16,014 nucleotides of DNA from Methanosarcinales archaeon (lineage in GTDB: Archaea; Halobacteriota; Methanosarcinia; Methanosarcinales; Methanogasteraceae), in assembly GCA_030672345.1 (NCBI GenBank), contig DAOVGO010000045.1, positions 1-16,014 on the forward strand, read 5' to 3'. The notes below the pieces were generated by a model that worked only from the letters and a program-made list of their open reading frames with translations, did no database searches and had not been told where the DNA came from. The translations under genes were made by a program, and so were the position numbers. Shown in pieces: positions 5,955-13,645 of this stretch (position 1 is its first letter; the number at the start of each line of letters is the position of its first letter).

Positions 5955-8342
5955 ATGTATCTGGCACACCCAAGCATCCTCTTGCTGACGATCCCGGTAC
6001 TCGTGGCAACGGCGTACCTGATCCGCAAGGGGCACAGGAAAGGGATACTTGTAACCCGCGCCGCCGTGCTCATTCTGCTGATCATATCGCTTGCATCCCC
6101 CTGCGATCTGGTATCGCAGACCGTTTTCGATGAAACGCCGAGCATCACCATCATCGATGACCACACCGGCAGCATGGCGCTCTTTGACAATGATACAGGG
6201 ATGCGAGTGTACGAACGGCTCAAAAGCCGCACCCCGACCGAGATCCGCCAGATCACAGGGGACAGGACAGCGATCGGGGACGCAATCACCGAGTTTGCCC
6301 GTGGAAACGACAATATCCTGCTCGTGAGCGATGGAAACAACAATCACGGGCTCGATCTGGCTGACACCATCGCTTTTGCACGGGCGGTCAACACCACAGT
6401 CTGCGCCATCCGCCTGGAGCCAGAGCAAAGTGACATCAGCGTCGAAATAGCGGGTGGAAAAGACGTGATCGTGGAGAGCGAGCAGTCGTTCGCAATCACG
6501 GTGCGGCAGGCAGCCAGCGGCGGGGCGGAATCAGAATACACGCTCTCTGTATGGACCGACGGCGACAAAGTGGATGAAAGGGTGGTTCGTCAGGCCGAAC
6601 GGAAAAAGAGTATATCGATCTCGCATACCTTCACAAAACTTGGCTCCCACACCATAAAAGCGGAAATCATACCAAAAGGCGAGGATGTGAGAAAGGTCAA
6701 CAACGTATTCTACAAATCAGTCTATGTGATCCCGAAACCGAAGATTCTATCGGTGTCTGATCGCAGTTCTCCGCTATCCCAGACGCTTTTCGAACTGTAT
6801 GATGCAACAACCGTCAGTTCGGCGACATCACTTGATCCTGACCAGCAACTTGCCGTGGTGCTCAATAATATCCATGCAAACGACCTTGATAAGGGCGAGG
6901 TCGAGCGGCTGGGCGCATATCTCAGGAACGGCGGCGGACTCGTGGTTGTCGGGGGAGATCGGGCGTATGATAAGGGCGGCTATTACAACTCGCCGCTTGG
7001 GTTTGAGACGCTGCTTCCGGTGCGATCGAAGGAAAGCGCCGGAGAGGGGGCAAACGTCGGTGTTGTGATCGTGATCGATATTTCGGGGAGTGTTGGTACG
7101 GCTTATGGTGCTGATACGGCACTTAGTATGGAAAAGGCACTTGCAATCAATATATTGCGAGGAATCAACATAAACGACCATATCGGTGTTATTGCATTCA
7201 ATCAAAAGGCACACATCGTGTCTCCGCTGACAAGGGGGCTGTACAAGAGTACAATCGAGGAGAAGATCACAAGATTGAAGCACGGCGGAACCACCTATAT
7301 GGATGTGGCGCAAAATGCCGCTTCTGCGATGCTTGATGGGTACGCGGGCGCAAAGAGCGTAATCATCATCTCTGATGGGCAGACAAGCAACAAGGACGCG
7401 TGTCTTGGTCTTGCCAGAAGCATGGTTGGTGCTGGCATCACCGTATACACTGTTGGCGTTGGCGAGACCACAGACGAGGATTTTATGCGGTCACTGGCAT
7501 CAGCAGGCGGAGGAATTTACTACAGACCTGCAGAATCCGAGCGGCTGAATGTTATCTTTGGAGAGAAGCCAGAAGAACCGGATGATACGACAAAAAGGGA
7601 TTTTTCAATCATTGTTCTGAACCCGAATCATTTTATCAGCAAGAATCTCGAACTGTCAGGCTCACTCACCGGCTACAACAAGGTCACCCCGAAGACGGGT
7701 GCGCAGACGCTTGTCACGACCGGGACTGGAAAGCCGATTGTGACGGCGTGGAGGTTCGGTATGGGGCATGTGGTCGCGCTCAGCACCGATGACGGCGCAG
7801 GATGGTCTGGCACGCTTTATAGCGGCGAAAACGCGCTCCTGATATCGAGAATGGTCAACTGGGCGGTCGGAGACCCGAGAAGAAACGACGAGGTCGTGAT
7901 ATCTGCCGATGATGTCTATCTCGGAGACGATGCGATCATCAATGTCAGATCGGGCGCCGTTCCGAGCATAACTCTCGACGGAAAGAAACTTGAACTCTCA
8001 CAGGTCGATGAAGACCGATATCAGGCATCGATCACGGTGGATTCGCAAGGGTTTCTGGATATTTCTGGATACGTGATCGCTGTAAACTATCCTGATGAAT
8101 TCCGGGACGTTGGGTTCTCCGAAGATCTGGAACGCACGATAGAGATGTTCGGCGGCGGGGGCGGGGTGTATGCCGAGGATGATATCGAGCCGCTGATTGC
8201 GCACCTGAAAGAGCGGTCAACGCGCACGGTGGAGGAGCCAGAGGAGAAGCGGCTGCCCTTTCTGATTGTGGCGATAGTGATCTTCCTGGGAGAGGTGGCG
8301 GCACGAAGGCTGCGGGAGATCAGGAGGATGCGGAAGGGGTGA
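5955..8342 (+). CDS. Membrane protein with two VWA domains and a glutamine-amidotransferase-like domain (BatA-like)
   Basis: Starting at ATG 5955, this 795-aa protein begins MYLAHPSILLLTIPVL, as BatA-type proteins do; the frame stays open back to a GTG at 5835, but that extension looks non-native. Two membrane helices lie at about 5-23 and 30-48. A first VWA-like domain (about 63-150) has a modified MIDAS, D69-H-T71-G-S73, and is followed by an Ig/CARDB-like beta region. A class I glutamine-amidotransferase-like segment (about 260-350, GGGLVVVGG) follows, with no obvious catalytic Cys. A second VWA (about 369-545) has an intact MIDAS: D375-I-S377-G-S379, T446/T447 and D474. A further beta-rich region leads to a C-terminal helix at about 767-783. 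VWA domains bind metal and protein partners, and BatA-like proteins sit in membrane-bound complexes, often with MoxR ATPases; no MoxR gene is visible here. Its placement after the PKD/HEAT pair suggests a functional link, which is inference. Confidence 0.87.
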   Translation: MYLAHPSILLLTIPVLVATAYLIRKGHRKGILVTRAAVLILLIISLASPCDLVSQTVFDETPSITIIDDHTGSMALFDNDTGMRVYERLKSRTPTEIRQITGDRTAIGDAITEFARGNDNILLVSDGNNNHGLDLADTIAFARAVNTTVCAIRLEPEQSDISVEIAGGKDVIVESEQSFAITVRQAASGGAESEYTLSVWTDGDKVDERVVRQAERKKSISISHTFTKLGSHTIKAEIIPKGEDVRKVNNVFYKSVYVIPKPKILSVSDRSSPLSQTLFELYDATTVSSATSLDPDQQLAVVLNNIHANDLDKGEVERLGAYLRNGGGLVVVGGDRAYDKGGYYNSPLGFETLLPVRSKESAGEGANVGVVIVIDISGSVGTAYGADTALSMEKALAINILRGININDHIGVIAFNQKAHIVSPLTRGLYKSTIEEKITRLKHGGTTYMDVAQNAASAMLDGYAGAKSVIIISDGQTSNKDACLGLARSMVGAGITVYTVGVGETTDEDFMRSLASAGGGIYYRPAESERLNVIFGEKPEEPDDTTKRDFSIIVLNPNHFISKNLELSGSLTGYNKVTPKTGAQTLVTTGTGKPIVTAWRFGMGHVVALSTDDGAGWSGTLYSGENALLISRMVNWAVGDPRRNDEVVISADDVYLGDDAIINVRSGAVPSITLDGKKLELSQVDEDRYQASITVDSQGFLDISGYVIAVNYPDEFRDVGFSEDLERTIEMFGGGGGVYAEDDIEPLIAHLKERSTRTVEEPEEKRLPFLIVAIVIFLGEVAARRLREIRRMRKG

Positions 8343-8357
8343 ACCAAGGGGTGAACC
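8334..8357 (+). repeat. 12-bp perfect tandem duplication across the VWA stop codon
   Basis: AAGGGGTGAACC occurs at 8334-8345 and again directly at 8346-8357. The first copy contains the TGA stop of the VWA gene. It is probably a small replication-slippage duplication. Confidence 0.8.
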
Positions 8358-8695
8358 GGACAAGTTGTCAGATCAAATGGTATCTATCTTCACTTTTCCC
8401 TGCATCGGAAGCAGATGTCTGCAAAAACACCATCGTTCCCGGAGCCTGAATCACGCTAAAAGGAGGTAGATGGTGGGAGACAATAAGTAGTAACCTTGGC
8501 GTCTCGGCTCCGCTCCCACCATGATATAGTTGGATGGACTGTTACATAAATGTTACGGTGAGCAAAATGACATCTTTCTAATTTCCTGCGGACAAACACA
8601 TACCCGAACATCTGCGCCATCCGCCAAATCCCTGTTTGCGCTCCTAAGTAGACGAATCCCACAAATCGAGCGGGTGGCTCAAACCGCGAGAACGG
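8343..8695. other. Intergenic region between convergent genes (VWA and DHS)
   Basis: I see no convincing gene in this 353-bp stretch. It holds the second copy of the 12-bp tandem repeat and a hairpin at 8470-8522, preceded by AAAAGGAGGT (8458-8467). A 68-codon minus-strand frame covers 8456-8662 but has no protein-like features or start signal. Confidence 0.5.
8470..8522. other. 10-bp perfect inverted repeat (possible structured RNA or bidirectional terminator)
   Basis: ATGGTGGGAG (8470-8479) pairs exactly with CTCCCACCAT (8513-8522) across a 33-nt loop. An alternative inner pairing, GAGAC (8477-8481) with GTCTC (8501-8505), competes with it. It lies between convergent genes and has no tRNA T-loop motif. 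It may be a small RNA, a terminator hairpin for the flanking genes, or decayed mobile DNA. Confidence 0.35.
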
Positions 8696-9655
8696 TCATA
8701 GCCTGCTCCGCACCGCAGCCACGATGATCGGCAGCGTGATGGTTGCATCCGCATATACCGTGACTGCTTTTGCGTTTTCGTTGATTTTTCCCCATGATTT
8801 TGCCTCATCAAGCGTCGCACCTGAAAGTCCGCCGGATTCGGGGCGGTCCGTCGTCAACTGGATCGCATAGTCGAATCCCTTCGATGTCATAAGCGTTCCC
8901 TGCAGAATAAAGTTCTTTGGCACGCCGCCACCGATGAAGACCGCGCCAGACTGCTCGGCGTCGAAGCAGATGTCAAGGAACTCGTGGACGTCCGCGAAGA
9001 CATCGACATTCAGCGGGTTTGTCTGCCGGTAAAGCCACGCATGAAGCCCGATCATCGAATCCTGGACCGCAGGGCAGAATATCGGGACATTACATTCATA
9101 CGCAGCCCGCATGATCGAATTCGGATCGTCCAGCGACCTGCCGATATCTGAGAGCATCTGCCTGATCGAGATGCGGTCGCCCATATCTTCGAATACGGCG
9201 AGCAGGTGCTCTTCCAGCCGGGTAAAGTGGAGTTCGGGTATGAATACGTCGTATATCCGGTCGATCTGCTCGCGGTACAGCGCATTGTCATCGACAACAT
9301 CGCTGCCCTTGTAATGGGGCAGTCCAAGCGATTCAATGAGGTCATGCACGAGATTTGCACCTGTCGAGACGAGCGCATCGATATGCCCGTCCCGGATCAA
9401 GCCTGCTACGATGTTTCTCATGCCAGCTGGCACCATCGCGCCGGCAAGTCCGAAGAACCTGGTAGTCGCGCCACTTTTGAGCATCTCCTCATAGATATCA
9501 CATGCCTGCGCAAGCCTTCCTGCGCCAAATCCACACCCTCCAAGCGCGCTGATGAGGTCATCAACCTGCATCGCGGGGGTGATCTCTGCCTGCACGACCG
9601 GATCGTCAAGCTGCGTACCATTGCCGTGTGTTGGGTTGCTGTGTTCCGTGTTCAT
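8696..9655 (-). CDS. dys: Deoxyhypusine synthase
   Basis: This 319-aa enzyme transfers the aminobutyl group of spermidine, using NAD, to a lysine of translation factor aIF5A, the first step of hypusine formation. Family hallmarks are visible: AGAMVPAGMRNIV (71-83), STGANLVHD (97-105), GGGVPKNF (242-249) and, near the end, EAKSWGK with the catalytic Lys290. The length fits archaeal DHS (about 310-320 aa). ATG 9655 is chosen because the frame, although open upstream to 9946, has no family-like sequence before it. It is transcribed divergently from the PhoU-TrkA_C gene and converges on the VWA cassette. Some archaeal DHS paralogues act on agmatine or make homospermidine; that cannot be excluded from sequence, but canonical DHS is favoured. 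Confidence 0.93.
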   Translation of the reverse strand: MNTEHSNPTHGNGTQLDDPVVQAEITPAMQVDDLISALGGCGFGAGRLAQACDIYEEMLKSGATTRFFGLAGAMVPAGMRNIVAGLIRDGHIDALVSTGANLVHDLIESLGLPHYKGSDVVDDNALYREQIDRIYDVFIPELHFTRLEEHLLAVFEDMGDRISIRQMLSDIGRSLDDPNSIMRAAYECNVPIFCPAVQDSMIGLHAWLYRQTNPLNVDVFADVHEFLDICFDAEQSGAVFIGGGVPKNFILQGTLMTSKGFDYAIQLTTDRPESGGLSGATLDEAKSWGKINENAKAVTVYADATITLPIIVAAVRSRL

Positions 9656-9776
9656 CCATCCCACATATATAAACAGCCGGGATATTAATCTTATGATGCG
9701 ATGTGGCGCATCGTGGCATAACGACGAAACATATCGATGAAACATATATATCAAACGAATCCGAGAGAGTGACACG
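9656..9776. promoter_or_regulatory. Divergent promoter region with several TATA-like boxes
   Basis: This region separates DHS (minus) from the 46-aa ORF and PhoU gene (plus). For the minus strand, TTAATATC near 9681-9688 lies about 30 nt before the DHS ATG, consistent with a leaderless or very short-leader transcript. TATATAAA at 9666-9673 is too close to that ATG to serve it. For the plus strand, ACATATATATC at 9742-9752 lies about 30 nt before the ATG at 9777, typical archaeal spacing. Assignments are by spacing only. Confidence 0.4.
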
Positions 9777-9917
9777 ATGGATGCCACGACCAGAGAATGG
9801 AAGGACATATCGCCTGATGATATAACATCAGAATCAGGATGGGACGCCGGGTGGGAGCTAATTCGTGCTGATGTTGTCGGAGTTGAAGTTGTAGGTTCAG
9901 GCATAAGTCGCAGATGA
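9777..9917 (+). CDS. Possible small acidic protein upstream of the PhoU-TrkA_C gene (46 aa)
   Basis: A 46-codon frame opens MDATTREWKD and ends GSGISRR before TGA at 9915. The start lies about 30 nt after a TATA-like box (ACATATATATC), which suits a leaderless archaeal transcript. The peptide is acidic, has no membrane helix or known motif, and ends 22 nt before the PhoU-TrkA_C start, so it would be the first gene of that operon. It could be a real small protein, a leader peptide, or a chance frame. I do not recognise it. Confidence 0.4.
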   Translation: MDATTREWKDISPDDITSESGWDAGWELIRADVVGVEVVGSGISRR

Positions 9918-9939
9918 ATATGGGGCATCCCACGACAAC

Positions 9940-11121
9940 ATGACAAAGGAACTCAAATACTGCACAAGAAGTACGAAAGATCTGTTGATCGATATGAAGG
10001 ACACGTCCGAGTTGATGCTTGATCTTGCATACTCGGCTGTGATCTATGACGACCGGGAGATCGCAATGGAGGTCATCCGCCTTGAAGAGAAGATGGATAC
10101 CCTCGCTTACTACATGCGGATATCGACGATGTTAAGCGCACGACGGCTCGATGAGGCAGAGGCGCTTGCAGGCGTGCTGCAGGCTGGCGCCGCCGCCGAA
10201 AACATCTCGAATGCCGCAGGCGACATCGCGAAGATTGCGCTCCTCGATCTCGGGATACCGCTCGAACTGAAGCTTGACCTGCGGGAGGCGGAGGAGACGC
10301 TCACCAGGGCGACGGTCAGCGCAGAGTCGCCGATGGCTGGGCGCACGCTCGGCGCGATCGAACTCGAGACCGAGACCGGTATGTGGGTGATCGCAATCAG
10401 GCGGGACCGGAGCTGGATATACGATCCGGATCACAGTACCAGGATCAAGGCGGACGACGTGGTATTTGCACGCGGGCACGACGAGGGCGTACCCCTATTC
10501 ATAGAGTACGCGACCTGCGAAAAGTATCAGCGAGCCACATTCAAGCTCAAGCGTGTGCTTGCCGATCTCGATCGGGCTGTTGATCTGATCGTCGAGATGA
10601 AGAACATGTCAGAACTTGCTGTCGGGCTTGCATACTCCGCGATGCTCTTTTACAATAAGGACATCGCCGAGGAAGTGAGATACATCGAGGATAAGATGGA
10701 TGGCATGAAATACGAACTCCAGCACTGGGTGCTTGAATCGGCAAAGCATATCGACGAGGTAGATCAGCTCCGCGGGCTTCTGCATCTTGCAAATGCTTCG
10801 GAAGCGATCTCTGATGCCGCTTATGATATCGCCGACGTGGTGTTGCGGGATATCGAGTTGCATCCGATTATGGCGATTGCCGTGCGTGAGTCTGACGAGG
10901 TGGTCACCAAACGGGAAATTTTGCCCGGTTCGGCGGTCGCTGAAAAGTCACTCGGCGAGTTAAAGCTTGAAACTGAGACCGGGATGCATATAATGGCGGT
11001 TAAACGTAAGGATAGGTGGGTATACAGTCCGGGCGCAAGAACGGTGCTGTATGCAGGCGATATACTCATTGTAAGAGGTACGACCAGCGGAGAGGAACTG
11101 CTCACCCGGATGTGTTCGTGA
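9940..11121 (+). CDS. Tandem PhoU-TrkA_C protein, likely regulator of ion transport
   Basis: This 393-aa soluble protein has an internal duplication: PhoU-like helices (about 10-95), a TrkA_C/RCK_C domain (about 113-200), then a second PhoU (about 205-300) and a second TrkA_C (about 310-392). The halves align visibly: MKDTSELMLDLAYSAV with MKNMSELAVGLAYSAM, and LGAIELETETGMWVIAIRR with LGELKLETETGMHIMAVKR. TrkA_C domains bind ligands and gate K+ or other cation transporters. PhoU helices carry metal sites or bind transporter subunits. In other archaea such proteins often sit next to MgtE/SLC41-type or K+ transporters; no transporter is visible here, so its partner is probably encoded elsewhere. 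ATG 9940 is chosen by homology to the family N-terminus. A 46-codon frame ends 22 nt upstream. Confidence 0.85.
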   Translation: MTKELKYCTRSTKDLLIDMKDTSELMLDLAYSAVIYDDREIAMEVIRLEEKMDTLAYYMRISTMLSARRLDEAEALAGVLQAGAAAENISNAAGDIAKIALLDLGIPLELKLDLREAEETLTRATVSAESPMAGRTLGAIELETETGMWVIAIRRDRSWIYDPDHSTRIKADDVVFARGHDEGVPLFIEYATCEKYQRATFKLKRVLADLDRAVDLIVEMKNMSELAVGLAYSAMLFYNKDIAEEVRYIEDKMDGMKYELQHWVLESAKHIDEVDQLRGLLHLANASEAISDAAYDIADVVLRDIELHPIMAIAVRESDEVVTKREILPGSAVAEKSLGELKLETETGMHIMAVKRKDRWVYSPGARTVLYAGDILIVRGTTSGEELLTRMCS

Positions 11122-11219
11122 TTGTGCCGTTGTAATGCCCGGGTCCCGCGTATTCGTTCCGGAGTTAGCACAATGGATGTGACCACAAAACCTCCCCCAA
11201 ACCTGCCACAACCCGGGGT

Positions 11220-12743
11220 CTAATCGAGATGCACGCATCTCCTGCACGCTCCAGACACAACGATCACCGATACCCCGCGCGCACCAAGTTTCTCCATGAT
11301 CAATCGCTCGATCGCATGCTTGCCAGCAGTCTCATCGATGATTGTCACATCGCTGCAACATGCACGGATGACCTCACCCGGATCAAGCACCTCCTGCCCT
11401 CCGGTCATCGCCGAGACCCTGTTCTGCAGAACGATCACCAGAACGTCTCGCCCTTTGGACTTTGCATCGATCAACGCCTGCAACCCTGAATGCACGAGCC
11501 CATAGTCGCCGATGACCGCGATGCTCTTTCCCGGCATCCCTGAAGCGATCCCGATCGCACCGCCGAGCGAATAAGCAAGATCCACGACTCCTGCCGGCGC
11601 TGTTCGTATCGAGCAGCCCATATCTCCGGCGATCAGTATAGCCTTCTCCTTCTTGACACTCCTTATCGCCTCGTAGACTGGTATGAACGGGCAGTCATCG
11701 CAGATGCTGCGCGTGAACCCGCGACTTTCGAGAGTCTCAGGAGTCGTGTCCAGCGCAATCTCATCGTTATCGATCTTTTCGATCGCAAAGAGGATGTTCT
11801 CTTCGTTTAGACCCCCGTACGGGAGATGTCCTGACCGCCTGCCAAGGATCTTGTGGGATTGCGGCTGCAACTGGAATTCGATCACGGGAGCAGTCTCCTC
11901 AACGATGAGCACGCGCCTATCTCCGATGAAATCCAGAATCCGCTTCACTGGCAGCGGACTTACAAACGAGAGCGAGAGATGCGGAATCCCGGGTCCATTT
12001 CGGCGCATGATCGATTCAATGAGCGTTGATGCATAGCCTGACGAGATGATGCACGCTTCAGTGTCTCCCTCTCCGCCCTCTCCTTCCGTGCATCGATTGA
12101 GATGCGAGGTTTCGGACAGATTCTCCATCATAGGATACGTATCTCTGTGAAACAACTGATACCTGCCATGCATCGAGTATTCCCAGATCGATCTGTCGAA
12201 TAAATGCACTTCCGGCTTGTTTCGTTCCAGATCTTCCCTGGCTGTGCATGCACATTCCGATTGGAGCAGCTTGCCTGTAACCCGGACGATCACAGGTGTG
12301 CGCACCGTTTCACTGATGCGATATGCCTCAAAGATGGTGTCATGGAGGTTTTCCGGGTTCGGGTCGAGCACCGGCACCTCCGCAAGCAAGCCCCAGTACC
12401 TCGAGTCCTGCTCGTTCTGGGATGCGGCTGCCATGGGGTCGTCTCCTGCAATCACCACGATTCCTGCGCCGGTGGTGTGCGTACTTGCCGTTACGAGCGG
12501 GTCTGCGAGAATGTTCATCCCTACATGTTTCACGATCACCATTGACCTGCTGCCACACGCAGACGCTCCGAGCGCGATCTCCATCGCAACTTTCTCGTTG
12601 ATGCACCACTCAGCATCCGCCTCTGATATCAGATGCTCTGCAAGTTCGGTGATCGGGTAGCCTGGCACGCAGGTGATGCGTTTGATCCTGCATTCACGGA
12701 TCGCGGACGCTATTACATCGATGCAGGGGGTTGTTGTGGTCAC
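11220..12743 (-). CDS. IorA-like 2-oxoacid:ferredoxin oxidoreductase alpha subunit lacking the ferredoxin domain
   Basis: This 507-aa thiamine-pyrophosphate enzyme resembles the alpha subunit of indolepyruvate:ferredoxin oxidoreductase, which oxidatively decarboxylates aryl pyruvates to aryl-acetyl-CoA. The order is a pyrimidine-binding half (VPGYPITELAEHL at 26-38, NEKVAMEIALGAS at 49-61), a transketolase-C-like middle with VEETAP (281-286), CDDCPF (348-353), and a PP-binding half with AGDMGCS (372-378) and the TPP motif GDYGLVHSG (412-420) to Asn441. Typical IorA is longer and ends in a two-[4Fe-4S] ferredoxin domain; this one stops at ACRRCVHLD, so that domain is absent. No beta subunit is adjacent. 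The GTG start lies 1 nt after the radC stop, preceded by a G-rich SD-like stretch, so the two are probably co-transcribed. The substrate is uncertain. Confidence 0.82.
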   Translation of the reverse strand: MTTTTPCIDVIASAIRECRIKRITCVPGYPITELAEHLISEADAEWCINEKVAMEIALGASACGSRSMVIVKHVGMNILADPLVTASTHTTGAGIVVIAGDDPMAAASQNEQDSRYWGLLAEVPVLDPNPENLHDTIFEAYRISETVRTPVIVRVTGKLLQSECACTAREDLERNKPEVHLFDRSIWEYSMHGRYQLFHRDTYPMMENLSETSHLNRCTEGEGGEGDTEACIISSGYASTLIESIMRRNGPGIPHLSLSFVSPLPVKRILDFIGDRRVLIVEETAPVIEFQLQPQSHKILGRRSGHLPYGGLNEENILFAIEKIDNDEIALDTTPETLESRGFTRSICDDCPFIPVYEAIRSVKKEKAILIAGDMGCSIRTAPAGVVDLAYSLGGAIGIASGMPGKSIAVIGDYGLVHSGLQALIDAKSKGRDVLVIVLQNRVSAMTGGQEVLDPGEVIRACCSDVTIIDETAGKHAIERLIMEKLGARGVSVIVVSGACRRCVHLD

Positions 12744-12744
12744 T

Positions 12745-13404
12745 TTAGATCAGCCCCCTCTCCTTCATGCTCGTATGGCCATTTCTTGATACAATGATGT
12801 GATCATGAATTTTAATCCCTAAAATCTCTCCTGCCTCGATCAATCGCTTTGTCACTGCGATATCCGCGTGGCTGGGCTCAGTATTTCCTGATGGGTGGTT
12901 ATGGACCAGGATGATCGATGCGGCACGCTCAGCAATAGCGTCCGAAAAGATCTCCCGCGGATGTACCTGATTCGCGTTCAAGAGCCCCACCGTAACCACC
13001 CTGTTTCCGATAACCTCGTTTGCACCGTTTAAGGAGATGCAAATAAAATGTTCCTGATTTTTATCACGGATCTCCATCACAAAAGGCAGGACATCTGCTG
13101 GAAAGGTGATCTTGACATCCTTTTTCCCGAAGTACCGCCGAGCAAGCTCAAAACCGGCAAGGATCTGAGATGCTTTTGTTTTTCCGATACCCTCGATTTC
13201 AGTCAGTTCTTCAATTCCAACCCGGTCCAGATTGTCCTTAAACCGCCTATCGACCTCTGACGCAACCTGGAGAACATCCCTCCCTCGAACGCCCCTCCCG
13301 ATCAACACCGCAAGCAACTCAACATTGGAGAGCGTTGAGACATCTCTTCGTATCAATTTCTCCCGCGGTTTGTCTATGTCAGGGATGTCGGTGATTTTTC
13401 TCAT
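12745..13404 (-). CDS. radC: RadC family JAMM protein (JAB domain)
   Basis: From ATG 13404 this is 219 aa and opens MRKITDIPDIDKPREKL, as RadC proteins do. A TTG at 13416 overlaps the upstream stop and is an alternative start. An HhH region (about 60-86, IEGIGKTKA) precedes the MPN/JAB domain, which carries the JAMM metal motif HNHPSG followed by Asp nine residues later (SHAD). RadC proteins were once linked to DNA repair, but a role in recombination or mobile-element processes is now usually suspected; the biochemical function is not settled. The gene directly follows a remnant of a type I restriction specificity subunit and precedes the IorA-like gene by 1 nt. In archaea radC genes are known near restriction loci, which fits this context. 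Confidence 0.92.
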   Translation of the reverse strand: MRKITDIPDIDKPREKLIRRDVSTLSNVELLAVLIGRGVRGRDVLQVASEVDRRFKDNLDRVGIEELTEIEGIGKTKASQILAGFELARRYFGKKDVKITFPADVLPFVMEIRDKNQEHFICISLNGANEVIGNRVVTVGLLNANQVHPREIFSDAIAERAASIILVHNHPSGNTEPSHADIAVTKRLIEAGEILGIKIHDHIIVSRNGHTSMKERGLI

Positions 13405-13412
13405 CGTATTGT

Positions 13413-13634
13413 TCAATTGAAATCTGGCAGTGTTTTTGATCTTCTCTTCCGCGTCTTCTTCTCTTTTAGCTCTGCCCTCTCCTTTTTAATCCTTTCCAAG
13501 AGAACGCTTGCAGGCTCGTCATCAAGGTCTTGCAGCACCAGCTCACCCACGTAAATTTGTCTATTTCGGAAGCGGGAGTGCATGAGAACTACTGACTGCG
13601 CCGATAGGTTAATTATATCCGCAAGTCCAGACAA
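13413..13634 (-). pseudogene. C-terminal remnant of type I restriction specificity subunit (hsdS)
   Basis: A 73-codon frame, of which only the C-terminal ~46 residues (from about 13553) look like a known protein. VGELVLQDLDDEPASVLLER followed by a Lys/Glu-rich tail matches the end of HsdS, where the distal helix typically reads LVPQDPNDEPASVLLERI. Both target-recognition domains are missing. The N-terminal ~27 residues are unrelated and run over the rps19e promoter, so the rearrangement breakpoint probably lies near 13550. The TGA stop overlaps the alternative radC TTG (TTGA), keeping the operon-like packing of an intact hsdS-radC locus. A short functional protein cannot be excluded, but a truncated relic is more likely. 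HsdR and HsdM are absent from the window. Confidence 0.65.
13609..13618 (+). promoter_or_regulatory. TATA-like box for rps19e
   Basis: TTAATTATAT lies about 30 nt upstream of the rps19e ATG, so the leader would be only a few nucleotides long. AAAGGAGA at 13633-13640 is a possible SD. The box overlaps the 5' part of the hsdS-remnant frame. Confidence 0.5.
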
Positions 13635-13645
13635 AGGAGATTACT

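Noticed and set aside
8470..8522. tRNA-like ending (CCCACCA)
   Set aside because: No T-loop, D-loop or anticodon arm can be drawn, and the length is too short.
9656..9946. N-terminal extension of deoxyhypusine synthase
   Set aside because: It would overlap the divergent promoter region and the small plus-strand ORF, has no family similarity, and the length from 9655 already matches the family.
13554..13634. N-terminal 27 codons of the hsdS-remnant frame as true HsdS sequence
   Set aside because: They show no HsdS pattern and coincide with the rps19e promoter.
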